From Anaeromyxobacter sp. Fw109-5 (lineage in GTDB: Bacteria; Myxococcota; Myxococcia; Myxococcales; Anaeromyxobacteraceae): a stretch of DNA of 64,000 bases. Each line of letters starts with the position of its first letter. Within the stretch, counting starts at the first letter, position 1. This document shows, piece after piece, positions 40,679 to 50,584 of the stretch. The translations under genes and the position numbers were made by a program. A model generated the notes under the pieces. That model had not been told where the DNA came from. It ran no database searches and saw only the letters and a program-made list of their open reading frames with translations. The stretch covers positions 2,914,001 through 2,978,000 of the forward strand of contig NC_009675.1 of assembly GCF_000017505.1 (NCBI RefSeq), given 5' to 3'.

Positions 40679-41164
40679 ATGAAGATCGCGAACGGCACCG
40701 TCGTCGGAATCGACTACTCGCTCCACCTCGGCGACGGGAAGGTGATCGACGCCTCCGAGCCGTCTGAGCCGCTCACCTACCTGCACGGCGAGGGGCAGAT
40801 CGTGCCCGGCCTGGAGTCGGCGCTCGAGGGGCTCTCCGCGGGTGATCGCCGGCAGGTCACCGTCCAGCCGGCGGAAGGCTACGGCGACCACGACGCGCGC
40901 GGCGTCCAGGAGGTGGACCGGACCGCCTTCCCGCCGGGCTTCGCGCCCGAGGCCGGGATGGAGCTCACCGCGGAGGGCGAGGACGGCGAGCCCGTCCCCT
41001 TCGTCATCCGCGAGGTGCGGGCCGACAAGATCGTCATCGACCTGAACCACCCGCTCGCCGGCAAGACGCTTCACTTCGACGTCACGGTGCGTGAGGTGCG
41101 CGAGGCGACCGCCGAGGAGCGGGAGCACGGCCACGCGCACGGGCCGCACGGCCACGACCACTGA
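40679..41164 (+). CDS. slyD: FKBP-type peptidyl-prolyl isomerase, SlyD-like
   Basis: 161 aa. FKBP domain split by an insert-in-flap (IF) chaperone domain: GTVVGIDYSLHLGDGKVIDAS, YLHGEGQIVPGLESALEG, GYGDHDARGVQEVDR, and DLNHPLAGKTLHFDV. The C-terminal tail is His-rich (HGHAHGPHGHDH), the metal-binding feature of SlyD (nickel and hydrogenase maturation in E. coli). MKIANG at 40679 is the preferred start; an ATG at 40667 would add four residues. No hydrogenase genes are in the window. Confidence 0.93.
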   Translation: MKIANGTVVGIDYSLHLGDGKVIDASEPSEPLTYLHGEGQIVPGLESALEGLSAGDRRQVTVQPAEGYGDHDARGVQEVDRTAFPPGFAPEAGMELTAEGEDGEPVPFVIREVRADKIVIDLNHPLAGKTLHFDVTVREVREATAEEREHGHAHGPHGHDH

Positions 41165-41215
41165 CGCGGCCTCGGCCCGCAGCCGCCCCGGCGCAGGTCA
41201 CCCGGCGTCGCGCGC

Positions 41216-42910
41216 CTAGTTGCTCGTCGGGGTCACGTCGTACGTCCACGTCTCGCCGCGCGAGATCGTGAACTGCTCGGTGACGCTTGCCTCCCCGAGC
41301 CGCACCTCCACGCGGTGAGCGCCCACGGCGATCTCGCGCCGGACGTCGCCTCGGCCGAGCCGCTTGCCGTCGAGGAGCACCTCCGCCTCCGCGGGCGCGG
41401 TGACCACGAGGAACCCCGTGGGAGAGATCTTCGCCGCGGCGACGCGCCGCGCGGGCGCCTTGCGCTCCTCGGCCCTCGCCTTCTTCGCGGGCCTGGCCGG
41501 CGGCGGGACCTCGGCCTCCTCGGCGCGGACGGCGTCGGCAGGGGCGACGTCTCGCGCAGGGCTCGGCATCGCGGAGGCCGCGGCGGCGCGCTCGCCGGGG
41601 GTCCCGACCGCCGGGGGCGGTTGCTGCACCGCCGCCGCGTCGTCTCGGCGGAGATCGGGGAGGAGCATGCCCCGCGCCGCGACGAAGCCCACCCCGACGC
41701 CGATGAGCACGCACGCGACGGCGATCCAGAGCTGCGCCCGGGAGCGGCGCGGCGCCACCGCGGCGGGCGCGGGGAAGGTCGAGACGGTGTCGGGAGAGGG
41801 AGCCCCGGCTCCCGCGGCGGGAGCGGACGGCGCGGGCGCCGGGGCGCGAGCGGGGATGACGACCGGCTCGGGCAGCGTCACTCGCGCGGGGGCCGGCTGG
41901 ACGGTCTCGGAGGACGGGGCGAGGACCGCGGGCGGGAGCGACGACATGGGCTCCGCGATCGCGATCGGGGCCGCGGTGGTCTCCCGGCTCGGGGTCTGGG
42001 CCGCGAGGACCTCGACCTCCGGACGAGCGCCCGTCGCGCTCTGGGCCGGCGCCGCGGCCACGGCCACCGGCTCGTCCTCTTCCACCAGCTCGAGGGCGAG
42101 GTCGGCGGCGGGCTCGTCCGTCGCGCGCCCGACGAGGCGCGCCAGCGCGGCGCGCTCCCCCTCCCCCGCCGGCAGGATCGCCTCCGCATAGGCCGCGACC
42201 GTCTCGCGCGGCGCGAGCGGCAGCGCGGCGGCGATCGCCTCGCCCAGCACGCCCGCGGAGCGGAGCGGCTGCCCGCCGGTGGCGCCGAGCGCGAGGTCCA
42301 CCACCGCGCCGAGCGCCGGCGGGACGCCGGGAGCGTCGAGCGGGCGCGGCGGGGACGCCGGAGGCTCACCCACGAGGCACTCGTGCAGGACTGCCGCCAG
42401 CGCGCGCACGTCGGCGGCGGTGTCCTCGCCGAGGCCGGCACCGAGACCGGACACGGCCGTGGCCCCGTCCTCCCCGATCACGAGGCGATCCGCCCCGATC
42501 GAACCGTGCGCCAGCGGGCGCCCGTCCCCGGGATCGAGGGCGTGGACGCGGGAGAGCCCTGCGCACGCGTCGGCCACCACGCGCGCGGCGACCTCCGGGG
42601 GGAGCCGGCCGCCCGCGTCGAGGAGGTCGCGGAGCGACGGACCGAGCCGGTGGAGCTCGACCACCGCCACGCCACCCCCGACGGTCTCGAGCCCCTCGAC
42701 GGGGACGACGCCCGGGTGCCGCACCCGGGCGGCGGCCTCCGCGTCGCGGGCGAGCGCGGCGAGGCGGATGGGGTCGTCGGCGACGCGCGCCGGCGCGAAC
42801 GCCAGCACGACGGCGCGCGGGGGTCCGGCGCGGTCCACCGCGAGGGCCCTGCGGAAACCGGCGAAGGACGGCAGCGGCGCGATGATCTCGAAGCGATCGG
42901 TCGTGGCCAT
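41216..42910 (-). CDS. Membrane pseudokinase with C-terminal PEGA domain
   Basis: 564 aa. Residues about 1-230 align in outline with a Ser/Thr kinase fold but lack catalysis: the HRD loop reads as HGSIGADRLVI, the DFG position reads SGLG, and there is no canonical VAIK lysine. A long Ala/Pro-rich linker follows, then one membrane helix (LWIAVACVLIGVGVGFVAARG, about residue 410), a Lys/Arg/Pro region and a C-terminal PEGA domain (GFLVVTAPAEAEVLLDGKRLG). So the pseudokinase faces the cytoplasm and PEGA the periplasm. Such proteins are frequent in myxobacteria; the start is fixed by the MATTDRFEIIAPL pattern. Confidence 0.8.
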   Translation of the reverse strand: MATTDRFEIIAPLPSFAGFRRALAVDRAGPPRAVVLAFAPARVADDPIRLAALARDAEAAARVRHPGVVPVEGLETVGGGVAVVELHRLGPSLRDLLDAGGRLPPEVAARVVADACAGLSRVHALDPGDGRPLAHGSIGADRLVIGEDGATAVSGLGAGLGEDTAADVRALAAVLHECLVGEPPASPPRPLDAPGVPPALGAVVDLALGATGGQPLRSAGVLGEAIAAALPLAPRETVAAYAEAILPAGEGERAALARLVGRATDEPAADLALELVEEDEPVAVAAAPAQSATGARPEVEVLAAQTPSRETTAAPIAIAEPMSSLPPAVLAPSSETVQPAPARVTLPEPVVIPARAPAPAPSAPAAGAGAPSPDTVSTFPAPAAVAPRRSRAQLWIAVACVLIGVGVGFVAARGMLLPDLRRDDAAAVQQPPPAVGTPGERAAAASAMPSPARDVAPADAVRAEEAEVPPPARPAKKARAEERKAPARRVAAAKISPTGFLVVTAPAEAEVLLDGKRLGRGDVRREIAVGAHRVEVRLGEASVTEQFTISRGETWTYDVTPTSN

Positions 42911-43025
42911 CGGCGCCGAATCTACACCCTGTCCCCCGCCGTCGCCCGCTCGCTTCGCGGCGCACCCGCGCCCACTTCGGCGCACGGCCGTGGCGAGTGG
43001 CGGACCCTCCGGCTACGATGCGCGC

Positions 43026-43940
43026 GTGCCGAGTCTCAAGGCCGTCGTCACCGATCTCGACAACACGCTCTATCCCTGGGTCGACTACATCGTCCCGAGC
43101 CTGGAGGCGATGGTCGCGTCGCTGGAGCAGACCACCGGGCGGCCGCGGATCGAGATCGTCCAGTCCCTGAAGGCGGTCTACACCCGCCACGAGTCGAACG
43201 AGTACCCGTTCGCCATCCAGGAGTCGTCGCTGTTCCGGCCGTACAAGGCGGACTTCGACTCGTTCGACGCCCTCGTCGTGCGACCCGCGCGGCGGGCGTT
43301 CGCCGAGGCCCGCAGGCGCTACCTGCACCCGTATCCGCACGTGCGCGAGACCCTGGAGGAGATCCGCGGGCGCGGGCTCAAGATCATCGCGCTGTCCGAC
43401 GCGCCGCGGAACGCGCTCGAGCTGCGCATCCAGATGCTCGAGCTCGACGGGCTGTTCGACGCGGTCTACGCGCTGAAGGGCTACGAGCTGCCCGAGAACG
43501 TGGATCCCGAGATCCGCCGCAAGGACGCGGCCGGCGCCTATCGCTCGAAGAAGACCGTGGTGGTGGAGCTGCCGCGGAGCGCGGAGAAGCCGAGCCCGAC
43601 CGGCCTGCGGCGCGTGCTGCGCGACTTCGGCCTCGAGGGGCGCGAGGTGCTCTACGTGGGCGACAACCCGAAGAAGGACATGCCCGTCGCGCAGGCGTGC
43701 GGGGCGATCGGCGTCTGGGCCGAGTACGGCACGTACATCTCGAAGGAGTACCGCGAGCGGCTGGCGGTGATCTCGGCGAAGGCGGTCACGCGGCGCCACG
43801 TCGCCGACGTGGACACCCCTCGCTGGCCCCTCGCCATCGCCTCGTTCGTGCAGCTGCTGGACATCCTGGACGGCGCCCGCTGGACCGCCCCGGGCGGCCG
43901 GACCGCCCGCGGGCCCAGCACCCGGAGGAGGCGCAGGTGA
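43026..43940 (+). CDS. HAD superfamily hydrolase
   Basis: 304 aa. Phosphatase-type HAD: DLDNTLYPW holds the nucleophile Asp and the acid/base Asp, ALSDAPRNA the motif II Ser, and YVGDNPKKD the metal-binding motif IV. An insertion between motif II and IV (about residues 155-195, charged) is longer than in short HADs. Substrate unknown. GTG start at 43026, six nt after a TACGAT box. The stop overlaps the GTG of the SDR gene, indicating a coupled operon. Confidence 0.88.
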   Translation: MPSLKAVVTDLDNTLYPWVDYIVPSLEAMVASLEQTTGRPRIEIVQSLKAVYTRHESNEYPFAIQESSLFRPYKADFDSFDALVVRPARRAFAEARRRYLHPYPHVRETLEEIRGRGLKIIALSDAPRNALELRIQMLELDGLFDAVYALKGYELPENVDPEIRRKDAAGAYRSKKTVVVELPRSAEKPSPTGLRRVLRDFGLEGREVLYVGDNPKKDMPVAQACGAIGVWAEYGTYISKEYRERLAVISAKAVTRRHVADVDTPRWPLAIASFVQLLDILDGARWTAPGGRTARGPSTRRRRR

Positions 43941-44725
43941 ACGTGAGGGTGAGCTACTCGGATCTCGCCGGCCGGCGCGCGCTCGTGACGGGTGCGTCCT
44001 CCGGCATCGGCCTCGGCGTGGCCGAGGCCTTCCTCGAGCAGGGGCTGAAGGTGGCGGTGCACTACCGCTCGAACCGGGCCGCGGCCGAGGCGCTCGCGGC
44101 GCGCTTCGCCGGGCGCGCGGTGGCGATCCAGGCGGAGCTCGGGACGGAGGCGGGCTGCGTGGCGTGCGTGGCGGAGGCGGCGAGGGCCCTCGGAGGCCTC
44201 GACCAGATCGTCCACTCCGCCGCGATCTGGAACGAGGGGCCGATCGAGCGGATCGCGGCGGCGCAGCTCGAGGAGATCTTCCGCGTCAACGTGTTCAGCG
44301 CCTTCTACCTCGTGCGCGAGGCCATGCCCTTCCTCGGGCGGAGCGGGCGCGGCAACGTCGTCTTCATCGGCTCGACCGCCGGCCAGCGCGGCGAGGCGCG
44401 CCACGGCCACTATGCGGCGACCAAAGGCGCGCTGCAGTCGCTCGCGATGAGCCTCGCGGTGGAGCTCGCGCCGCGCACGCGCGTGAACGTCGTCTCGCCG
44501 GGCTGGGTGCGCACGCCGATGGCCGAGGTGGAGCTGAAGGACGTCGGCGCGGCCATCGCGGGGGCGCTCCCGAACCGGCGGGTCGGCGAGGTCGAGGACG
44601 TGGTCCACGCCTGCCTCTATCTCGCGAGCGAGGCCTCCGGCCACCTCGTCGGGGAGGATCTGTGCGTCTCCGGCGGCGCTCTCCTGGTCGTCCCGCGCGG
44701 CCAGATCGTCGCGTCGGAGCGGTAG
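43937..44725 (+). CDS. Short-chain dehydrogenase/reductase
   Basis: 262 aa, classical SDR. NAD(P) site TGASSGIGLGVAEAFLEQG; the NNAG position reads HSAAIWN; catalytic Ser in FIGSTAGQ, and Tyr/Lys in YAATKGA. NAD(P)-dependent alcohol/keto reductase, substrate unknown; sequence such as GRYAV or FabG-like motifs do not settle it. GTG start with GGAGGAGG seven nt upstream; it overlaps the HAD stop. Confidence 0.9.
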   Translation: MNVRVSYSDLAGRRALVTGASSGIGLGVAEAFLEQGLKVAVHYRSNRAAAEALAARFAGRAVAIQAELGTEAGCVACVAEAARALGGLDQIVHSAAIWNEGPIERIAAAQLEEIFRVNVFSAFYLVREAMPFLGRSGRGNVVFIGSTAGQRGEARHGHYAATKGALQSLAMSLAVELAPRTRVNVVSPGWVRTPMAEVELKDVGAAIAGALPNRRVGEVEDVVHACLYLASEASGHLVGEDLCVSGGALLVVPRGQIVASER

Positions 44726-44777
44726 CGACGCCCCACCGGCGCGTGCGGCCGTGCCGCGCCGGCGCTACGAGCTGGTC

Positions 44778-45155
44778 ATGCGCTTCCGGCACCACGTCTT
44801 CGTCTGCGAGAACGTGCGCCCCGAGGACGACCCGCGCGGCTCGTGCGGCGGCAAAGGCTCGTCCGCGATCCGCAAGGCGCTGAAGGACGAGCTGAAGCGC
44901 CGCGGCCTCGACAAGCAGATCCGCGCGAACGCCGCCGGGTGCCTCGATGCCTGCGCGTTCGGACCGTCGATGGTCGTCTACCCGGAGGGCGTCTGGTACG
45001 GGCACGTCTCCGTGGCCGACGTGCCCGAGATCGTCGAGCGGCACCTCGTCGGCGGCGAGCCGGTCGAGCGGCTCCGGCTGCGGCGGCTGGAGGGCGCCCC
45101 CGCGACGCGCGCCTCGGCGATCGCGCCCGACGGAGGGGAACGCGGCGAGCGGTGA
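44778..45155 (+). CDS. (2Fe-2S) ferredoxin-like, thioredoxin-fold
   Basis: 125 aa. Thioredoxin-like [2Fe-2S] ferredoxin family: HHVFVCENVRPEDDPRGSC holds two Cys ligands and NAAGCLDACAFGP the other two, in the order expected for this family. MRFRHHVFV at 44778 is the likely start; a GTG at 44751 would add nine residues. Follows the SDR by 52 nt. An electron carrier; the partner is not obvious, although the SDR or another oxidoreductase is possible. The C-terminal 30 residues are unconserved. Confidence 0.86.
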   Translation: MRFRHHVFVCENVRPEDDPRGSCGGKGSSAIRKALKDELKRRGLDKQIRANAAGCLDACAFGPSMVVYPEGVWYGHVSVADVPEIVERHLVGGEPVERLRLRRLEGAPATRASAIAPDGGERGER

Positions 45156-45158
45156 GGG

Positions 45159-45989
45159 TCAGCAGACGCGCGGCGGGCCGTGGCGCAGGTCCGCGAGGGC
45201 GGCCCGCACCGCGTCCGCGTCGGGCGCCTCGGGGGCGCGCGCCAGGTAGCTCTCGAGATCGCGGGAGGCGGCGGCGGCCGCGCCGAGCCGCGCCGCGGCG
45301 AGCCCCCGGTCGCGGAGAGCGGCGAGCTGGCTCGGCGCGGTGAGCAGGATCCGGTCGAGCACCCACCAGGCGCGCACGTCGTCCCGGCGCGCCGCGTAGA
45401 GCCGCCGCAGGTTCCCCAGCATTCGCAGCACGATCTGGCGCGGCGTGGCGGGCCCGAGCAGCCGGCGGTCCAGGTCGCGACCGGTGCGCTCGCGGTAGCG
45501 GCTCAGGCACTCGTCCGCGGAGAGCATCTCCCCGCCGTGAAAGGCGTCGATGAAGATCTCCGCGCCGGAGCTCGACTGGTACCTCGCGAGGAAGTGGCCC
45601 GGCATCCCGACCCCGTCGATGGCGAGCCCGGCGCGGCGGCCCACCTCCATGTAGACGAGCGAGAGGGTGATCGGCAGCCCGACCCGCCGCTCGAGCACCT
45701 CGTTCAGGAACGAGCTGCGCGGGTCGTCGTAGTCCGCCGCGCTGCCGTGGAGCCCCTCCTCGCCCGCCAGGATCTCGCGGAGCGCCCGGAGCAGCGAGGC
45801 CGCGCGCGGGGGCGCCGGGGCTCGCGACACGACACGCGCGGCCAGGTCGTCGAGCCTGGCCAGGTACCGGGCCTGCTCGAGGCGGGGGTACTCCTCGGCG
45901 GCGATCGCCAGCGCGACCTCGTCGAGGCGGATCGGGTCGCGCGATACGACCTCGGCGAACCGGTCGCGCGCCCCGCCGCCGATCGTCAT
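45159..45989 (-). CDS. SirB1 family protein (transglutaminase-like plus TPR)
   Basis: 276 aa. The SirB1/transglutaminase-like domain spans about residues 60-180: DDPRSSFLNEVLERRVGLPITLSLVYMEVGRR is the family hallmark, followed by GMPGHFLARY. The C-terminal 90 residues form helical TPR-like repeats (LRMLGNLRRLYAARRDD...). Function unknown; several relatives lie near RNA or stress genes. Convergent with the [2Fe-2S] gene, with three nt between stops. Confidence 0.86.
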   Translation of the reverse strand: MTIGGGARDRFAEVVSRDPIRLDEVALAIAAEEYPRLEQARYLARLDDLAARVVSRAPAPPRAASLLRALREILAGEEGLHGSAADYDDPRSSFLNEVLERRVGLPITLSLVYMEVGRRAGLAIDGVGMPGHFLARYQSSSGAEIFIDAFHGGEMLSADECLSRYRERTGRDLDRRLLGPATPRQIVLRMLGNLRRLYAARRDDVRAWWVLDRILLTAPSQLAALRDRGLAAARLGAAAAASRDLESYLARAPEAPDADAVRAALADLRHGPPRVC

Positions 45990-46213
45990 CGCGCTTCCCC
46001 GGCGGCAGGTCGGCCCGGGAGGCCGGCGGGCGGGACGGCGGGGCTGCGCGGGGGAGAGGGCGTCCTCACGCCTGGAGTATAGCCGCCGCCCGGCGCAGTT
46101 CCCGGCCGTGGCGGGACGGGTGGCGCTCGGCGCCGGCGCTCGAGTGGAAGTCGCCGCGATGTCGGCCCCTCAGTCGGCGTCCAGCGCCCGGTGCACGCCG
46201 GGCCGCTACCCTC

Positions 46214-46242
46214 TTGACGGGCTCACGGTCCTTCTCTAGATT
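46214..46242 (+). promoter_or_regulatory. Sigma70-type promoter of tRNA-Asn
   Basis: TTGACG (46214-46219), 17-nt spacer, TAGATT (46237-46242); the tRNA begins 14 nt further on. Near-ideal spacing and hexamers. Confidence 0.7.
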
Positions 46243-46256
46243 CGCGCCCCTGCCAT

Positions 46257-46332
46257 TCCCCAGTAGCTCAGTTGGCAGAGCAGGTGACTGTTAATCACCG
46301 GGTCGCATGTTCGAGTCATGCCTGGGGAGCCA
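46257..46332 (+). tRNA. tRNA-Asn (anticodon GTT)
   Basis: 76 nt with encoded CCA at 46330-46332. Acceptor stem TCCCCAG pairs perfectly with CTGGGGA; discriminator G. Anticodon stem GGTGA/TCACC encloses loop CTGTTAA, so the anticodon is GTT. The T arm has GTTCGAG. A promoter 14 nt upstream and a 13-bp hairpin just downstream define a single-gene unit. Confidence 0.98.
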
Positions 46333-46335
46333 CTT

Positions 46336-46370
46336 CGACGGGCGGTTGGGCCTAGCTCAACCGCCCGTCG
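46336..46370 (+). terminator. Hairpin terminator of tRNA-Asn
   Basis: Perfect 13-bp stem CGACGGGCGGTTG / CAACCGCCCGTCG with a 9-nt loop, starting four nt after the CCA end, followed by TCTATT, a weak T-rich tract. Confidence 0.8.
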
Positions 46371-46477
46371 TCTATTGAGGCGCGCCGGCTCCTCTTGCGC
46401 GCGCCCCGCGCGTGAGGGTCATCAGGCGCTCGGCGAAGCGGCCGCCTCACGCGCTGGCTCCCGAGCGAGCGACGACG

Positions 46478-47497
46478 TCAGGAGCTCATCGTCAGGACCA
46501 TTCGAAACCTCGCGTCGCCGGCCATCAGGCGCTTGTAAGCCGCGTCGACCTCTTCGAGCGGACGGACCTCGGTCATCGGCCGGATGCCGGCCAGCGCGGC
46601 GAACCGCAGCGTCTCCTCCACGTCGCGCGCCGTGCCGGACGGATGTCCGTGCACCGTTCGACTCGTCGCGATCAGCTGGAATGGGCTCACCTCGATCGGC
46701 TCGGGCGTGGCGCCAAGAACGAGCAGCTCGCCGTTGTGGCGGAGCCCGTCGATCGTGGCGCTCATCGCCTTCGCGCTCGAGGCGGTGGCCAGGACCACCT
46801 TCGCGCCCCCGAGCTTCTGCAGCTTCGCCGGAACGTCCCCGGCGTCGCCGTCGATGTAATGATGCACTCCGAGCTTCTTCGCCGTCTCCGCGATCTCCGA
46901 TCCGCGGGCGATGGCCACGGTCTCGAATCCGAGCTTGGCAGCGAATTGAACGCCGAGGTGGCCCAGGCCGCCGACGCCGAGCACGGCGACGAGATCGCCT
47001 GGCCGAGCCGCGCTGCGCCGAAGGGCATTGAACGTCGCGACCCCAGCGCATCCCATCGGCGCCGCCTCGACCGCCGAGAACGCGTCCGGCACGTGAGCGA
47101 GGGCGGAGGCCGGCACGACCATCGCTTCCGCGTAGCCTCCGGGATAGGCCCAGCCCGGCACCTGAATCATTTCGCAGTGAATCAAGTCGCCCTCGCGACA
47201 GGGGACGCACGTGCCGCAGTGGCCGCCGAACCAGCCGACCGCGACGCGCTCGCCGACCCTCCAATGCTCGACGTCCTCGCCGAGCGCATCGATGCGCCCC
47301 GCGATCTCGTGGCCCGGCACGAGCGGGAACGGTACGTTCGGGAAGGCGCCGTTGATGAAGGCGGAGTCGGTCCGGCAGACCCCGCACGCTTCTACGGCGA
47401 TGCGGGCCTGCCCGCGACCGGGCCTGGGAAGGTCGCGCTCGACGAACCTGAAGGTACCGCCGGGCTCGGAGACCTGGACTGAACGGAATTTCGGCAT
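46478..47497 (-). CDS. Zinc-dependent alcohol dehydrogenase (MDR family)
   Basis: 339 aa. Catalytic zinc: Cys in ACGVCRTD and His-Glu in PGHEIAG. Structural zinc: four Cys in GHCGTCVPCREGDLIHC. NAD(P) site GVGGLGHLGVQFA. These mark an AdhP/YqhD-neighbour-type zinc ADH acting on alcohols or aldehydes. It is divergent from an AraC regulator (166 nt between), an arrangement like E. coli yqhC-yqhD, so aldehyde-responsive control is likely. Base composition is less G/C-biased than the flanks, consistent with acquisition. Confidence 0.92.
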   Translation of the reverse strand: MPKFRSVQVSEPGGTFRFVERDLPRPGRGQARIAVEACGVCRTDSAFINGAFPNVPFPLVPGHEIAGRIDALGEDVEHWRVGERVAVGWFGGHCGTCVPCREGDLIHCEMIQVPGWAYPGGYAEAMVVPASALAHVPDAFSAVEAAPMGCAGVATFNALRRSAARPGDLVAVLGVGGLGHLGVQFAAKLGFETVAIARGSEIAETAKKLGVHHYIDGDAGDVPAKLQKLGGAKVVLATASSAKAMSATIDGLRHNGELLVLGATPEPIEVSPFQLIATSRTVHGHPSGTARDVEETLRFAALAGIRPMTEVRPLEEVDAAYKRLMAGDARFRMVLTMSS

Positions 47498-47663
47498 GGC
47501 TCTCTCCTCGCTGTGTCTCGGCGCTGTCGCCTCCGGACGTGAAGACGATGGTCCGCGCGCGACGACATCGGAAGGATCGGAACTCTGGGAGTCATGCCCG
47601 ATCCTATGAACCGGGCGACAACCCGCGAGACGCAGCCTAAGAACGAAGGAGAGGACGGCGCCC
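47498..47663. promoter_or_regulatory. Divergent promoter region of adh and araC-type regulator
   Basis: 166 nt between divergent starts. No single promoter pair stands out. Being the shared upstream region, it is where the AraC-type protein would be expected to bind. Confidence 0.4.
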
Positions 47664-48557
47664 ATGCCCAGACGATCGCGCTCGGAGAACTCGCTCGCCG
47701 CCGGCATCGCCGGTCTCGCGCATCAGGAGGGATGCAGCAGAACGCGTCATCCGGGCGTCGTCGTCTGGCGGATGACCGACGCTCACCCGCCAACACCGAC
47801 GCTCTACGCGGCAAGCTTGATCCTCGTCGGCTCGGGAGAGAAGCAAGCGACGCTCGGCGAGCAGACGTTCGCCTACAACGCCGACCACCTCCTGGTCGTC
47901 ACCTCTCCGCTGCCGATGCTCTGCCGGACCATCGCGTCGGAGACGGAGCCCGTGCTCACGCTGGTGGTCGAGATCGAGATGCCGCTCTTGCGCGAGCTCA
48001 TCCTCGAGGCCCCTGCCTCATCCCCGCCTCGATGGCCAGCGTCCACGCGGACGGTGTTCCGAATGGCCCTCTCTCCCGAGCTCGAGGACGCCGGGGCACG
48101 TCTTCTGCGCCATCTCGGCGACGATCGGCGAACGAAGGTCCTCGGGCGGCAGACCATCCGCGAGATGCTGTTTCTCGTCCTCGAGTCGTCCTGTGGCGAT
48201 TCCCTTCGCGCGGTCGCGGAAGGCACCGTGAGCCGTTTCTCTCACGTCCTCCGGCACATGAACGGGAACTTCGCCGGTCGAATGAAGGTCGAAGAGCTCG
48301 CGCGCCTCGCCCACACCAGCGTTCCGACGTTTCATCAACGCTTCAAGGCGATGACCGGGACGTCGCCGCTCCAGTACATGAAGACGCTGCGCCTGACGCG
48401 CGCGCGCCAGCTGCTCCGCGAGGGGGCGATGGTGAAGGCCGTGGCGCACGACGTCGGCTACGAGAGCGAATCTCAGTTCAGCCGCGAGTACCGGCGGCTG
48501 TTCGGCGGCCCGCCGTCATCGGACTCGTACCTGTCGCCAGCCGAACGCTCGTATTGA
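47664..48557 (+). CDS. AraC family transcriptional regulator (AraC_N / YqhC type)
   Basis: 297 aa. N-terminal AraC_N domain (about residues 20-170; HPGVVVWRMTD, YAASLILVGSGEKQA) and C-terminal double HTH (HTSVPTFHQRFKAMTGTSPLQYMKTLRLTRARQLL, then VKAVAHDVGYESESQFSREYRRLFG). AGGAGAGG supports the ATG at 47664. Relatives such as YqhC activate a divergent alcohol/aldehyde reductase gene, here the MDR ADH. Confidence 0.92.
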   Translation: MPRRSRSENSLAAGIAGLAHQEGCSRTRHPGVVVWRMTDAHPPTPTLYAASLILVGSGEKQATLGEQTFAYNADHLLVVTSPLPMLCRTIASETEPVLTLVVEIEMPLLRELILEAPASSPPRWPASTRTVFRMALSPELEDAGARLLRHLGDDRRTKVLGRQTIREMLFLVLESSCGDSLRAVAEGTVSRFSHVLRHMNGNFAGRMKVEELARLAHTSVPTFHQRFKAMTGTSPLQYMKTLRLTRARQLLREGAMVKAVAHDVGYESESQFSREYRRLFGGPPSSDSYLSPAERSY

Positions 48558-48582
48558 AGTGAGGTGAGCGGATGGGCCGCTA

Positions 48583-49367
<785 letters not shown>

Positions 49368-49392
49368 TGAACCACGGTCGTGAATCGGTCGT

Positions 49393-49621
49393 CTAGGGCC
49401 GCGCATGCTCGACCTCGAGCGGGCTGAGCACCAGCGCAGTGCGGTCGGCAAGACCCTCGATCCGCGCGAGATAGTCCTTGTAGTGCGGGGTCTCGCGATG
49501 CGCTGCGACGGCGGTGCCTCCAGGTATAGCTCGTCGAGATCACCGCGCGGCCGACGATGTCTCCCGCTCTCAACAGCTCGATATTCTCTTTGCGGGCGGA
49601 GGCAACGACCGTCGCACCGCC
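49393..49621 (-). pseudogene. Remnants of a quinol-monooxygenase (ABM) gene and an MDR-type gene
   Basis: Minus-strand residues near the 3' end, AAHRETPHYKDYLARIEGLA then DRTALVLSPLEVEHARP and stop at 49393, are the C-terminus of an antibiotic-biosynthesis-monooxygenase (YgiN-like) protein. DELYLEA just before it is in another frame. Further upstream GATVVASARKENIELLRAGD looks like the nucleotide-binding part of an MDR alcohol dehydrogenase or quinone reductase. The pieces are in different frames and too short to be functional. The adjacent 49622-49869 shows nothing recognisable. Confidence 0.45.
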
Positions 49622-49869
49622 TCCGCGCGAGCGCTTCACGATCCCTTCCGCAGGACGGGAAGCATCGCCTGCGCGAGCGGCCCCGTCCTCGAGCGATCGG
49701 AGAGAGGCGCTCTCGAACTTACCGTGCTCATGGCCGGTCAAGCCGCGAGCCTCGGCACCGGCAACCGCTCGGCGTCCGGACGCGCATGCGCGATCGAGCG
49801 GCCGGACGCCGGGCCGGGGCCACAGGGGTGGCGTTGATCGGCACGGCTCGCGACGGCAAGTATGCGCCG

Positions 49870-50568
<699 letters not shown>

Positions 50569-50584
50569 TCCGGCGTCGGCGCAA

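Noticed and set aside
41315-43936. Large upstream extension of the SDR frame
   Set aside because: It runs antisense through the pseudokinase and through the HAD gene in another frame; the SDR start at 43937 has a strong RBS and the family N-terminus.
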